From: Lachnospiraceae bacterium UBA7481
GTDB lineage: Bacteria; Bacillota; Clostridia; Lachnospirales; Lachnospiraceae
Reading direction: 5' to 3'
DNA: 22,544 bases
Assembly: GCA_002478505.1 (NCBI GenBank)
Contig: DLOP01000082.1
Location: 362 to 22,905, forward strand
Part shown: piece after piece, positions 7,043 through 15,640 of the stretch
Position numbering within the stretch: position 1 is the first letter of the stretch
Layout of the letters: every line of letters starts with the position of its first letter
Program-made: the position numbers and the translations under genes
The notes under the pieces: generated by a model
What the model saw: only the letters and a program-made list of their open reading frames with translations
Told to the model about the DNA's origin: nothing
The model's database searches: none

Positions 7043-7393
7043 TTATTTTTCGAGATTCCAATGATTACTTCGGAGAATATCTCGCACAGATCGGATGAGT
7101 TCGAAAACGAGCCTTTTTTCGTTTTGCGACAACTCGTTCATCAGCAAGTCCATATCTGTCTGGTAGTCCGTAGGGTTGTGAAGCTGGTTGCCAGACAAAA
7201 TCTCATCAAGTGTAATGCCGAGGGCATTGGAAATACGAATAAGTGTTTCTAGGCTAGGCTTCTTTTTGGCGTTTTCTATGTAACTGACATAGGAAACGGA
7301 CATATCAATCATTTCTGCAAGCTGTTCCTGTGTAACAATCTGCTGCATACGAAGCTCCCTTATTCTTTTTCCTATAAGTTCATAATTAACCAC
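7043..7393 (-). CDS. XRE-family transcriptional regulator (probable lysogeny repressor)
   Basis: This 116-residue protein starts at the GTG at 7393, which has a perfect AAAGGAGGTG 8 bases upstream. The frame extends upstream to 7501 without a better site, running through the promoter and operator. A helix-turn-helix of the lambda-repressor type lies at about residues 4-60 (IGKRIRELRMQQIVTQEQLA, then MSVSYVSYIENAKKKPSLETL). A short C-terminal helix follows (LSQNEKRLVFELIRSVRDIL). There is no peptidase domain. It is transcribed divergently from a Cro-sized HTH gene, with palindromic operators between them, as in a phage genetic switch. Confidence 0.85.
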   Translation of the reverse strand: MVNYELIGKRIRELRMQQIVTQEQLAEMIDMSVSYVSYIENAKKKPSLETLIRISNALGITLDEILSGNQLHNPTDYQTDMDLLMNELSQNEKRLVFELIRSVRDILRSNHWNLEK

Positions 7394-7452
7394 TTTTAGC
7401 ACCTCCTTTCTTGATTTTTCGGAGGAGGTACTCATCACACTTTTTTGAAAGT

Positions 7453-7468
7453 GGACTAGTACTAGTCC
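7453..7468. promoter_or_regulatory. Operator O1: GGACTAGTACTAGTCC
   Basis: This is a perfect 16-base palindrome in the divergent region between the two HTH genes. It sits just downstream of the predicted leftward -10, where transcription of the repressor gene should start. Related sites lie at 7507 and 17526. Confidence 0.75.
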
Positions 7469-7477
7469 CATTACTTC

Positions 7478-7505
7478 ATAATAATTGATTACACTATCCA
7501 TACAA
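7478..7505 (-). promoter_or_regulatory. Leftward promoter for the XRE repressor
   Basis: On the minus strand, TTGTAT (plus-strand 7500-7505) is followed after 16 bases by TATTAT (7478-7483). The promoter is bracketed by operators O1 and O2, which fits autoregulation. Confidence 0.5.
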
Positions 7506-7506
7506 A

Positions 7507-7522
7507 GGACTAATTCTAGTTC
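7507..7522. promoter_or_regulatory. Operator O2: GGACTAATTCTAGTTC
   Basis: This matches O1 at 13 of 16 positions and is an imperfect palindrome. It lies 18 bases before the start codon of the rightward HTH gene, just upstream of the leftward -35, so occupancy should affect both directions. Confidence 0.65.
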
Positions 7523-7539
7523 AGTAAACGAGGTAGCGT

Positions 7540-7776
7540 ATGGAACAGAAAATCAAGCAGGATGAGGAAATCCAAATCGGACAGAACATCCGTGAAGCCC
7601 GGAAAAAGCGAAATTGCGGTCAGACCGAACTTATAAAGAAACTCGACCTTCTTGGTGTGCCGATGACAAGAGAAACGCTTGTCAAAATAGAAAGAGGCAT
7701 ACAGCACATCAAGGCTTCGCAGCTCCGGGGGATACGGGATGCGTTGGAAACCACATATGATGAACTTTTGAAGTAG
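7540..7776 (+). CDS. Small XRE/Cro-like helix-turn-helix protein
   Basis: This 78-residue protein is almost entirely one helix-turn-helix domain. It includes IGQNIREARKKRNCGQTELI, then GVPMTRETLVKIERGIQHIKASQLRGI and a closing helix ending DELLK. This is a Cro-like size. The ATG is preceded by GAGGT. It is the first rightward gene, facing the XRE repressor across O1 and O2, and a terminator follows immediately. The likely role is the antagonist or second regulator of the lysogeny switch. An exported or enzymatic role is unlikely because nothing but the HTH is present. Confidence 0.8.
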   Translation: MEQKIKQDEEIQIGQNIREARKKRNCGQTELIKKLDLLGVPMTRETLVKIERGIQHIKASQLRGIRDALETTYDELLK

Positions 7777-7780
7777 AGAC

Positions 7781-7808
7781 TCTCGGGCGATGCCCGGGAG
7801 ATTTTTTT
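7781..7808 (+). terminator. Intrinsic terminator after the Cro-like gene
   Basis: A GC-rich hairpin (TCTCGGGC, loop GAT, GCCCGGGAGA with a small bulge) is followed by seven T residues. It separates the switch transcript from the restriction-modification operon. Confidence 0.8.
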
Positions 7809-7845
7809 GTGGACCAGTTTGAATCCAAAATATAAAAAATTTTAG

Positions 7846-7874
7846 TTGATATTATTCGTCCCGTGGAATATAAT
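7846..7874 (+). promoter_or_regulatory. Promoter of the restriction-modification operon
   Basis: TTGATA (7846-7851), a 17-base spacer, and a consensus TATAAT (7869-7874) lie 24 bases before the preferred start of the HTH gene. A GTG at 7863 lies inside this promoter, which argues against the longer version of that protein. Confidence 0.8.
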
Positions 7875-7898
7875 AGTATTCGGAAAGGTGGGCAAAAA

Positions 7899-8108
7899 AT
7901 GGAATATTTAAGTGCAAGCCAAGCAGCTAAACAATGGGGAATTTCACAGAGGCGCGTACAGGTTTTGTGTGCTAATGGGAGAATTCAAGGTGCGTTTAAG
8001 GTGGGAGAGGTGTGGGCAATTCCGCAAGATACCTCCAAACCTAAAGATACGAGATTCAAGAAAAATAAAAAAACTATAGAGAAACGAGGTCGCAAATCAA
8101 ATGAATAA
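7899..8108 (+). CDS. Small MerR/excisionase-type HTH protein, first gene of the RM operon
   Basis: This is a 69-residue protein. YLSASQAAKQWGISQRRVQVL, then ANGRIQGAFKVGEVWAIP is the classic winged-helix pattern of the MerR/excisionase-like HTH group, with a very basic tail (FKKNKKTIEKRGRKSNE). GGAAAGGTGG precedes the ATG at 7899. Its stop overlaps the methyltransferase ATG by 8 bases, so translation is coupled. It probably regulates the operon, like a control protein delaying nuclease expression, or acts as a DNA-binding subunit. It is not a member of the classical C-protein (XRE) family. Confidence 0.75.
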   Translation: MEYLSASQAAKQWGISQRRVQVLCANGRIQGAFKVGEVWAIPQDTSKPKDTRFKKNKKTIEKRGRKSNE

Positions 8109-9189
8109 AAAATTTACCTGTGTTGATTTATTTTCAGGTGCGGGAGGATTGTCCCGGGGATTCTATGATGCCGGATATGATGTTGTTTTAGGAGTGGATT
8201 TTGATGAAGCGGCTTTAAGAACATTTAAGGAGAACCACGGTAAGGCGGAAGCCATGAGGTTGGATTTATTCAATCATGGGAATATAGATGTTATTGTTGA
8301 TTATTTGGATAAAAAGGGTATAAAACTTGATGTTTTGGTGGGTGGTCCGCCATGTCAAGGTTTTTCTATTGCTGGACCAAGGGATATGAACGATAAAAGA
8401 AATTCACTGTATTTAGCAATGGTAAAACTGGCGGATAGGCTGAAACCACAAGCAATTGTATTAGAAAATGTGCCGGGTATGCTTCAGACGAATGATGGAA
8501 TAGGGGCAAAAAGAATTGTAGAGGATTTTAAAGAAATAGGATACACAATGACACCTAAACTTTTGTATGCACCTGATTATGGCATTCCACAGATACGAAA
8601 ACGAGTATTTTTTGTCGGTTTAAGAGATAGTACAGAACCGTTTGAATTTCCAGAACCTTTGTATAGCGAGGATAAATATATCACTTGTGAAGAAGCAATT
8701 TGTGATTTGCCAGCTTTACAAACAGAAGATGGAGAAATAATATACGGTGAGGAAATACAGGATTATGCAATGCCTGTGAGCAATGACTATCAAAAAAAGA
8801 TGAGGGGCAAGTCCAAAAAGGTGTATAACCATATAGGTAGTATTCCTATTGAAAAAACAAAGAAAATGATAGCCTTGGTTCCTGAAGGGAAGAATTATAA
8901 ATCCTTGCCGGATGAATACCGAACTATGTATAAATATCACGAGGCATTGACTAGGTATCATAGTAAAAAACCATCGTTGACAATAAATACAGGTCATCGA
9001 TCACATTTTCACTATAAATATAATAGAATTCCAACGGTAAGAGAAAGTGCAAGATTGCAGAGTTTTCCTGATGATTTTATTTTTTATGGAAATAAATCTG
9101 AGCAATACCGACAAGTTGGAAATGCTGTACCACCGATATTAGGTCAGGTTGTTGCGGCGAAATTAAAAGAATACTTAAAAGGAAAATGA
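8101..9189 (+). CDS. DNA (cytosine-5) methyltransferase M1 of a LlaJI-like RM system
   Basis: This 362-residue enzyme transfers a methyl group from S-adenosylmethionine to C5 of cytosine. The motifs in order are: motif I DLFSGAGG (residues 9-16), motif IV GGPPCQGFS with the catalytic C85, ENV (122-124), QIRKR (164-168), a variable recognition region, and RESARLQSFPDDF followed by QVGNAVPP near the C-terminus. The enzyme appears complete. It overlaps the HTH gene and is followed 4 bases later by a second C5 methyltransferase. Pairs of this kind typically modify the two strands of an asymmetric site, as in LlaJI. The target sequence cannot be read from the protein. Base composition is more A/T-rich than the phage early genes. 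Confidence 0.95.
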   Translation: MNKKFTCVDLFSGAGGLSRGFYDAGYDVVLGVDFDEAALRTFKENHGKAEAMRLDLFNHGNIDVIVDYLDKKGIKLDVLVGGPPCQGFSIAGPRDMNDKRNSLYLAMVKLADRLKPQAIVLENVPGMLQTNDGIGAKRIVEDFKEIGYTMTPKLLYAPDYGIPQIRKRVFFVGLRDSTEPFEFPEPLYSEDKYITCEEAICDLPALQTEDGEIIYGEEIQDYAMPVSNDYQKKMRGKSKKVYNHIGSIPIEKTKKMIALVPEGKNYKSLPDEYRTMYKYHEALTRYHSKKPSLTINTGHRSHFHYKYNRIPTVRESARLQSFPDDFIFYGNKSEQYRQVGNAVPPILGQVVAAKLKEYLKGK

Positions 9190-9193
9190 TGAT

Positions 9194-10405
9194 ATGAGGT
9201 ATAAAGTTATTGATTTGTTTGCAGGATGTGGCGGATTGACAGAAGGATTTATGCAGACAGGTTTATATAGTGAAGTTGCTGCTGTGGAATGGTTAAAGCC
9301 ACAAGTGGATACTTTACGGCATCGTATGCAAACAAAATGGAAAGAGCCTGATGCGGAAGAAAGAGTAATGCATTTTGATATTCAGAGGGAAACAGAGTTA
9401 TTTTCTGGATGGAAGGATGCTGAATTCGGAGAAGGAAAAGGTCTTGATTATTATGTAGATGAAGCTGATGGGATTGATATTATAATTGGTGGACCACCTT
9501 GTCAAGCATATTCCGTAGCGGGGCGTGTTAGAGATGAAAATGGAATGAAAGATGATTATCGCAATTATCTTTTTGAACATTATTTGCAAGTTGTTAATCG
9601 TTACAAGCCGAGGCTATTTGTATTTGAAAATGTGCCGGGGATATTGAGTGCTGCCCCGGATGGCACACCAATTACAAAACATATTACTGAAGGATTTGCA
9701 AGCATCGGATATGAAATAGTAGATGATTTGAAGCTGGCAATGGTTAATGCTTGTGACTTTGGTGTTCCTCAGAATCGTAACAGAATAATAATAGTCGGAT
9801 TAAATAAAAAATGTTTTAATAATCCTCAAGAAATTTTACACGATTTTTATAATAATATTCTTCCAAAGCAGAAGGTGGATCATATAAAAACCGTTAGGGA
9901 GGCAATAGGTGATTTGCCTAAATTAATGCCATTGTTTGATGAAGAAAATCATAAAAAGAGGCGTTCTCATACAACTCCTGATTGTGATATTTCATGGCAC
10001 GTTCCTAGATATAATAATTTGAGAGATATGGATACTTTTAGGATTTTGGAGGAGGATGTCGAATCTGGAAGACGGGAATATGATAGTAAAAAGATTAGTG
10101 AATTATACGAAGAAAAAATTGGTTCTAAGTCTCCAATCCACAGATATCATGTTCTCGAACCTGATGAACCGAGTACCACAATAATTGCACATCTGTATAA
10201 AGATGGAAACCGATTTATTCATTATGACTCTACACAGCAGAGAACTATTACAGTAAGAGAAGCGGCGAGATTACAATCATTCCCAGATGATTTTGAGTTT
10301 GTAGGCAGTAGAGGCAATGCATATCAGATGGTTGGTAATGCCGTTCCACCGCTCTTAGCAAAAGCGGTAGCAACATCAATTGCCGAGCTGTTAAAGGAGG
10401 ATTAG
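9194..10405 (+). CDS. DNA (cytosine-5) methyltransferase M2 of a LlaJI-like RM system
   Basis: This 403-residue enzyme is a second complete C5-cytosine methyltransferase. It has motif I DLFAGCGGLTEGF (7-19), GGPPCQAYS with C103 as the nucleophile, FENVPG (144-149), VPQNRNR, a long variable region, and AARLQSFPDDF with MVGNAVPP. The variable regions of the two enzymes differ clearly, so they probably recognise opposite strands or different half-sites. It starts 4 bases after M1 ends. Its stop lies one base before the start of the McrB-like gene, whose AGGAGG lies within the M2 coding region. One transcript is therefore expected for both modification and restriction. Confidence 0.95.
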   Translation: MRYKVIDLFAGCGGLTEGFMQTGLYSEVAAVEWLKPQVDTLRHRMQTKWKEPDAEERVMHFDIQRETELFSGWKDAEFGEGKGLDYYVDEADGIDIIIGGPPCQAYSVAGRVRDENGMKDDYRNYLFEHYLQVVNRYKPRLFVFENVPGILSAAPDGTPITKHITEGFASIGYEIVDDLKLAMVNACDFGVPQNRNRIIIVGLNKKCFNNPQEILHDFYNNILPKQKVDHIKTVREAIGDLPKLMPLFDEENHKKRRSHTTPDCDISWHVPRYNNLRDMDTFRILEEDVESGRREYDSKKISELYEEKIGSKSPIHRYHVLEPDEPSTTIIAHLYKDGNRFIHYDSTQQRTITVREAARLQSFPDDFEFVGSRGNAYQMVGNAVPPLLAKAVATSIAELLKED

Positions 10406-10406
10406 A

Positions 10407-13400
10407 ATGTACCATTATTTGTTTACTAACGATTTGAGAATTTCACATTTGGAGGATTCCTTAATCGAAGCGGGAAAATGTTTCGAGACGGATACAGTTC
10501 CGTCAGCTAATGTTGATAAGAATGCCAATAATAATATGAATACTCTTGGATTCTATTTTAATTTAACAAAAGAAAGTGTGTGTGCGAGGGAATGCTCACA
10601 AAGAAATGTTAGGAAGGTTGTATTAAACTTTATAAAAAAATTTCAATTTCCGAATCCAAGAACTCAAGAGTCTTATAACCAAACGACAGATGACGGTATT
10701 TTGCTTGCACCTATGAGAGTGATTTTACAAATACTGTATGTTATGAACATTCAGATGCCGGAAGGAGCTTTTCTTACTAAAAAAGAAATCGCAGATTTTA
10801 TTTTTTTTAATTCTGAAGTAGCAAAAAGTGAAAAAATTGATTTATTGCAGTTAATTAAGCAGATTGAAGAATTCCGTTCAACAGGTAACATTCCACAGAC
10901 CATTGAATTGAATGAGCAAAATCGAGCATGGAAACAAGAAGAAAGACAAGTTCGGGAAATGGTTAAGGTTCTTACATGGTCGGGCTGTGTTACGGAAGAA
11001 GCAAACGGAAATATTAGGTTAGAGAGTAATAATCTGACTATGGAGAATAAGGCAGATTTGTTTGACATCTTGTCTTATAATTCTTTTTGGAGTCCGTCAG
11101 GAGATGATTTTAAGGAAATAAAAAGAAGTTATCAAGAGTATATGGATTTGCATACGGAATCCATAGGGCAAGAAGAACAGCATACGGATGAAAATGAATA
11201 TGAGAGAGCTGCCCGAATTATTAATGATCATATCTTGGAAACAGGATTTGAGTTTGAAAAAACGGAGGATGAGTTAAAGGGATTGACAGCGGAATTCAAT
11301 GCAAAGTTTTCTCCCGACAAACTTATGTCATATTCTGATGATGAACTGATGGAAGCCATGTTTTATACGGCTGCACAAACAAATGACAGCATGACATGGT
11401 GGCTTGAGTTCCATAAAGAAATGCGAGGACAGTTTGGAAGTATCGCCGGAGGTACATCCTTAAAATACGGAATTTATCAAAATAAGGAACAGGAATGGAT
11501 AACAGGCGGTTCTGCTAACAAAAGGGTAATACCATATGAAGAAGCCTTGGAGATAGGAAAGGATGTCAGAGATAAACTTGTTAAGGGCGCTGAAATAATA
11601 AGAGGAGCAACACTTGAGACCGTAGAAGATTACGAAAAATTGCATGATGATCTTATAGAGACACTTGGAAGTTTTGCTACGAATAATTGGGTGCATAAAT
11701 ATTTCTTTATGATTTTCCCTGATAAATTCACAGTCTGGCATTCTGAAGACTGGCAGAAACACGCACTCCGATGTGTCCAAATAAGACCTAGTGAAAAAGC
11801 CTATGGAAGAAGCGGACAGATTGCTATAGTTTGCAGATATGCACAGCGGAACGCAGCTCATCTGTCACAGGCTCTTTATGATAAGTTTGGAGGCATAAAG
11901 CAATTTTGCCGATTAGGAACATCAGATGGGGATGGCAAGTATGCTGATGACTGGAAGCGAGAGAAAGTTGTGGCACTTGGATGGAAAGCTATCGGCAGTT
12001 TGGATGTTTTTTCACAGCAAGGTAATGCCTCTAGCATTAAGAAATCTATAGCGGAAAGTTTGCAATCAAATTATTACCCTAACGATGCCGGAACCGCAAG
12101 CAGAAAGGCGGGCGAACTTCAAACCTTTTATAATACAGGTGCAGATACGGTTTTTGTTACAATGGATGGAGAAAGTCTTATTGCACTTGCGGATAATGTG
12201 GGAGATTATTATTTCGATGCAAACGAATCAATGTGTCATCGTAAACCGGCTATATGGCATAGTTGCTTTTCAGAGGATGAGAGGCTGCCTAAAAAAGCTG
12301 AAGGACACATGACCTCGTGTTTTGAATTGAAAGACGAGGATAATCTCATGTATTTGTATAAAAAATATTATTATGATTTATCGGAAAAAGAAGGTGATGA
12401 GCAAATGGCAGAAGCAATGGAATACGCAGAACCAATTTATACGACAGGTATCCTTGATACTGTGGAAAGAAACAGAATAGTGTTTGGCGCACCGGGAACT
12501 GGTAAGAGCTGGCTCCTAAAAAAAGACTCCACGACATTGTTGGAAGGCACAGAGGGGACTATGGAGAGAGTGACATTCCACCCTGATTATTCGTACGCGC
12601 AATTTGTAGGTACATACAAGCCTGTTTCCGATTCTAAAGGTGACATTCGTTATGAATTTGTTGCCGGGCCATTTATGCGTGTATTTGTAGATGCTATTCT
12701 TTCTGGAAGAAGCGGAAATCCGCAGCCTCATTTGCTTTTGATAGAAGAGATAAATCGTGCAAAAGTGGCAGCAGTTTTTGGGGATGTTTTTCAGCTTTTG
12801 GATCGGGACGAAGAAGGGAAAAGCGAATATGAAATACAGACATCCAAGGATGTGAGAAAATATCTTGCAGACAATTTGGGTGGACTTCCTGAACAATGGG
12901 ATAAGATTAAACTGCCGGATAATATGTTTATATGGGCTACGATGAATAGTGCGGATCAGGGTGTATTTCCGATGGATACCGCATTCAAGAGAAGATGGAG
13001 TTTTGAATATCTCGGAATCAATGAAAATGAAGAGGGCGTCGTGGGAACGGTGGACATTGCCGGAGAAACAATCGACTGGAACAAGCTGCGAAGAGCCATT
13101 AATGACAAATTGGCAAAAGATTATAAAGTCAACGAAGATAAATTAATGGGACCGTATTTCCTTGCAAAGAAACTTCTGGTGACGGATGATGCCGGGAAAA
13201 TTGTAGATCAGGACAGATTTATCAAAGCCTTCAAGAGCAAGGTTATTATGTACCTGTATGAAGATGCTGCCAAGCAGCATAAGCATAAATTGTTTGAGGG
13301 CTGTGACAGTTCTAAATATTCATCGGTATGTGATGATTTTGATAGGATTGGTATTCGGATTTTTGGAGATAACTTTAAGGCAGAATTTTATGAACAACAG

Positions 13401-13409
13401 GAAGGATAG
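10407..13409 (+). CDS. McrB-like AAA+ NTPase with probable EVE/PUA-like reader domain (LlaJI R1-like)
   Basis: This is a 1000-residue motor subunit. The C-terminal AAA+ domain has Walker A GAPGTGKS (694-701) and Walker B LLLIEEINR (776-784). Sensor region WATMNSAD (843-850) is followed by FPMDTAFKRRW (854-864), as in McrB GTPases. Residues about 510-625 look like an EVE/PUA-type domain: WKREKVVALGWK, then GADTVFVT, then GDYYFD and a closing HRKPAIWH. Residues 270-500 form a domain with FPDKFTVWHSEDWQKHAL; the first 260 residues are unassigned. AGGAGG lies just upstream. It should form a complex with the downstream nuclease, translocate on DNA and trigger cleavage. EVE domains in related systems read modified bases, which is odd beside two methyltransferases. 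Confidence 0.88.
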   Translation: MYHYLFTNDLRISHLEDSLIEAGKCFETDTVPSANVDKNANNNMNTLGFYFNLTKESVCARECSQRNVRKVVLNFIKKFQFPNPRTQESYNQTTDDGILLAPMRVILQILYVMNIQMPEGAFLTKKEIADFIFFNSEVAKSEKIDLLQLIKQIEEFRSTGNIPQTIELNEQNRAWKQEERQVREMVKVLTWSGCVTEEANGNIRLESNNLTMENKADLFDILSYNSFWSPSGDDFKEIKRSYQEYMDLHTESIGQEEQHTDENEYERAARIINDHILETGFEFEKTEDELKGLTAEFNAKFSPDKLMSYSDDELMEAMFYTAAQTNDSMTWWLEFHKEMRGQFGSIAGGTSLKYGIYQNKEQEWITGGSANKRVIPYEEALEIGKDVRDKLVKGAEIIRGATLETVEDYEKLHDDLIETLGSFATNNWVHKYFFMIFPDKFTVWHSEDWQKHALRCVQIRPSEKAYGRSGQIAIVCRYAQRNAAHLSQALYDKFGGIKQFCRLGTSDGDGKYADDWKREKVVALGWKAIGSLDVFSQQGNASSIKKSIAESLQSNYYPNDAGTASRKAGELQTFYNTGADTVFVTMDGESLIALADNVGDYYFDANESMCHRKPAIWHSCFSEDERLPKKAEGHMTSCFELKDEDNLMYLYKKYYYDLSEKEGDEQMAEAMEYAEPIYTTGILDTVERNRIVFGAPGTGKSWLLKKDSTTLLEGTEGTMERVTFHPDYSYAQFVGTYKPVSDSKGDIRYEFVAGPFMRVFVDAILSGRSGNPQPHLLLIEEINRAKVAAVFGDVFQLLDRDEEGKSEYEIQTSKDVRKYLADNLGGLPEQWDKIKLPDNMFIWATMNSADQGVFPMDTAFKRRWSFEYLGINENEEGVVGTVDIAGETIDWNKLRRAINDKLAKDYKVNEDKLMGPYFLAKKLLVTDDAGKIVDQDRFIKAFKSKVIMYLYEDAAKQHKHKLFEGCDSSKYSSVCDDFDRIGIRIFGDNFKAEFYEQQEG

Positions 13410-13414
13410 TCTGT

Positions 13415-14902
13415 ATGAAGATCATTTCACGCTTTGTCAGGGAGCAGAGGCGTTATTCCAAAAATGAATTAAAAAATTCCTTTGCGTTTGACGAGCAAGG
13501 AGTGGAAAAATTCATAAAAACGCTCAAAGCCTATGGTATTCTGAAAGCAGTAAATAATAGTAAAGAGCAGTTGGAACTATCCGACTTGGTAGATGAAGAT
13601 GTGCAAATAGCGGACGAAACCGCCGGGAATGACGAGTACCTTTATGTTTTTACCTATGTTGGTGTCATTACATATAGTAATCGTGTGGTAAAAATTTATC
13701 CCAAGTATATGCTAAGTGGAGAGCATGATAATAATACGGCAGAGCCGCTTGAACCGATGAAGCAAGTTATGAAAGTTCTGGAACGCTATAGTAATTCCGA
13801 AGAGCAGATCATAAATTTGTTTAACGGGGATGGGGAGAACCGCAGCTTTAATTTGCTGGCAATCATTCTTTTTTTGCTGAATGATTATCACGAATATGGA
13901 GTGTATAACAACAGCGAAGATCTTATAGAAGTCAATGGGGATGGGGCTATTCTGTGGCAAAAAACAATTGACGAGGGATTTGCACTTATACGGGACAATC
14001 ATCCATATTATACGGAGCTGTATACAGAAAAGACCATTGATGACGATATGGATTATTTCAAAAGGCTTCATGAGTGCATTTTGACGGAATGCTCCAAGCA
14101 GTTACATGATTCGCAACTTGAAGAATTGTTTGAAATGGTATCCGTGGAGTTGTCCGAGGAAGAAATATCTGACTTTGGTGAGCGCGAATACATCCTTGAT
14201 CGCATTCAAGCAGAGCTGAATGTGCAGTTTAACACAAGACGGCAGATTTTGCTGAAAACAATGTATACCTATATTTCCCAAGAAAGGAATGTGATGGAGC
14301 AAAATGAGGGTGTCAGTATGTTCGGCACGACAGCATTCCATGCAGTATGGGAAAAAATCTGTGCTGAAGTATTCAATAACAAATTAGGCACACCTATTGG
14401 AAGTCTTGGACTGACTCTGCCTTTGGCAGCGGGATTTGATAAGCGGAAGAAGTTGATAGAAATAATCGATTTGCCGGAGTGGAAAGCGGCAGATATGGAT
14501 AAACCGATTGAAGCAAAGGATACTCTTATTCCTGATATTATTACGGCGGGGCAGAGTGAAGCGGGGGATTATTTTGTCATCTTGGATGCGAAGTATTATA
14601 ATATTCAGCTTGAAAAGGGTAAATCCCTCCGGGGCAATCCGGGCATAGGAGATGTGACAAAGCAGTATCTGTATCAGTTGGCATACCGAGATTTTATTGA
14701 AAAACACTCTATTCCGATTGTGAAAAACTGTTTTATTATGCCGACTGAAGAAGATGGAATAATTGTCAAGGGTTCAGTACGCTTAAAGATGCTTGAAGCT
14801 CTCGGATTGGAAAATATACAAATTCGGCTACTTCCGGCACAAAGGGTGTATGATGCATACTTACATAGGAAGAAAATACCAATTGAAGAATTGAAATTGT
14901 AA
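13415..14902 (+). CDS. McrC/LlaJI-type PD-(D/E)XK restriction nuclease subunit
   Basis: This 495-residue protein has a C-terminal half with the PD-(D/E)XK core: PDII with D374, ILDAKYY with D391 and K393, then the helix KQYLYQLAY (Q417, Q421). This is typical of McrC-type nucleases and of the LlaJI R2 family. The N-terminal part (FVREQRRYSKNEL, YVGVITYSNRVVKIYPKYM) fits the regulatory region that contacts the AAA+ partner. It starts 5 bases after the McrB-like gene, with AAGGA inside that gene. It is expected to cleave DNA only when coupled to the NTPase. Together with the two methyltransferases, the gene order matches the LlaJI system of Lactococcus, which recognises an asymmetric site. Confidence 0.88.
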   Translation: MKIISRFVREQRRYSKNELKNSFAFDEQGVEKFIKTLKAYGILKAVNNSKEQLELSDLVDEDVQIADETAGNDEYLYVFTYVGVITYSNRVVKIYPKYMLSGEHDNNTAEPLEPMKQVMKVLERYSNSEEQIINLFNGDGENRSFNLLAIILFLLNDYHEYGVYNNSEDLIEVNGDGAILWQKTIDEGFALIRDNHPYYTELYTEKTIDDDMDYFKRLHECILTECSKQLHDSQLEELFEMVSVELSEEEISDFGEREYILDRIQAELNVQFNTRRQILLKTMYTYISQERNVMEQNEGVSMFGTTAFHAVWEKICAEVFNNKLGTPIGSLGLTLPLAAGFDKRKKLIEIIDLPEWKAADMDKPIEAKDTLIPDIITAGQSEAGDYFVILDAKYYNIQLEKGKSLRGNPGIGDVTKQYLYQLAYRDFIEKHSIPIVKNCFIMPTEEDGIIVKGSVRLKMLEALGLENIQIRLLPAQRVYDAYLHRKKIPIEELKL

Positions 14903-14917
14903 GGATGTGAAATCAAA

Positions 14918-15640
14918 ATGAAAAACAAAAAAGAAATTATAAAATATGCAATAATATTTTTGATAATGGCTGTGGGGATTTATGTGATTGTATATTTGTG
15001 CTTTTTGGGAGACGGCTTCCTATCGGCGGGGAAAGATATGGAAAAGAGTGACTGGCTCGGATTTTTGGGAGCTTATCTGACCTTCATTGGAACTGTCACG
15101 GTCAGCACGATTGCCATATTACAAAGCAGCTTCTATAACAAGATGGAAAATAAGCGTAGGGAAAATGAAAGGTTTGAATTAATACAGCCGATTTTTTCTA
15201 TTGATATTGCCGAGCGGAACAGTCATGTTGGAAATTATGCGGTTTCCTTTAATCCGAGCGATCCTTCGATATTTCCTAAGTATGACAATTTTACTTTGCA
15301 GATAAAAAATCTAGGAGCATATCCGGCATTGCATATATGTATTTTTGAAAAATATATGTTTCCCGTTATGGAATCGAATGGCAGTAAAAGAATTCAGGCG
15401 GCATTCAGCGATTCGAATGATATAAAACGATACCCCAAAGGAATAGATGCTATTATACCCTTGGATGATCTTGATAAAAGTGGGGAGAGACTTCCGGCGG
15501 AATTTAATATTGCTTACGATGATGTTGACGGGAATTCTGTATTTCAGACTTTTAAGTTGATGGATTTTGAAGGAAAGAAATATTATTCATTGAAAAGAAG
15601 AGAGGTTACCTTTATATCAGAAAAAAGAAATCTGACTTGA
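14918..15640 (+). CDS. Two-helix membrane protein at the end of the RM operon
   Basis: This is a 240-residue protein. There are two membrane segments (about 9-30 and 46-69), with DWLGFLGAYLTFIGT starting the second, then a charged linker and a cytoplasmic domain of about 150 residues rich in beta strands. The arrangement resembles a widespread class of small bacterial membrane proteins with W-x-x-F-x-G-x-Y before the second helix. I know no function for the class. It begins 15 bases after the nuclease gene with AAGGA upstream, and no terminator intervenes, so it is probably co-transcribed with the restriction genes. Whether it takes part in defence is open. Its stop codon lies within the -35 hexamer of the next promoter. 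Confidence 0.7.
   Translation: MKNKKEIIKYAIIFLIMAVGIYVIVYLCFLGDGFLSAGKDMEKSDWLGFLGAYLTFIGTVTVSTIAILQSSFYNKMENKRRENERFELIQPIFSIDIAERNSHVGNYAVSFNPSDPSIFPKYDNFTLQIKNLGAYPALHICIFEKYMFPVMESNGSKRIQAAFSDSNDIKRYPKGIDAIIPLDDLDKSGERLPAEFNIAYDDVDGNSVFQTFKLMDFEGKKYYSLKRREVTFISEKRNLT

Noticed and set aside
7394..7501. N-terminal extension of the XRE repressor to an upstream ATG
   Set aside because: The extension would read through the operator, the leftward promoter and the AAAGGAGGTG site that positions the GTG at 7393.
7811..7826. GGACCAGTTTGAATCC as a fourth GGACTA-type operator before the RM promoter
   Set aside because: It matches O1 at only 11 of 16 positions and the right arm is poor. It is too weak to claim without binding data.
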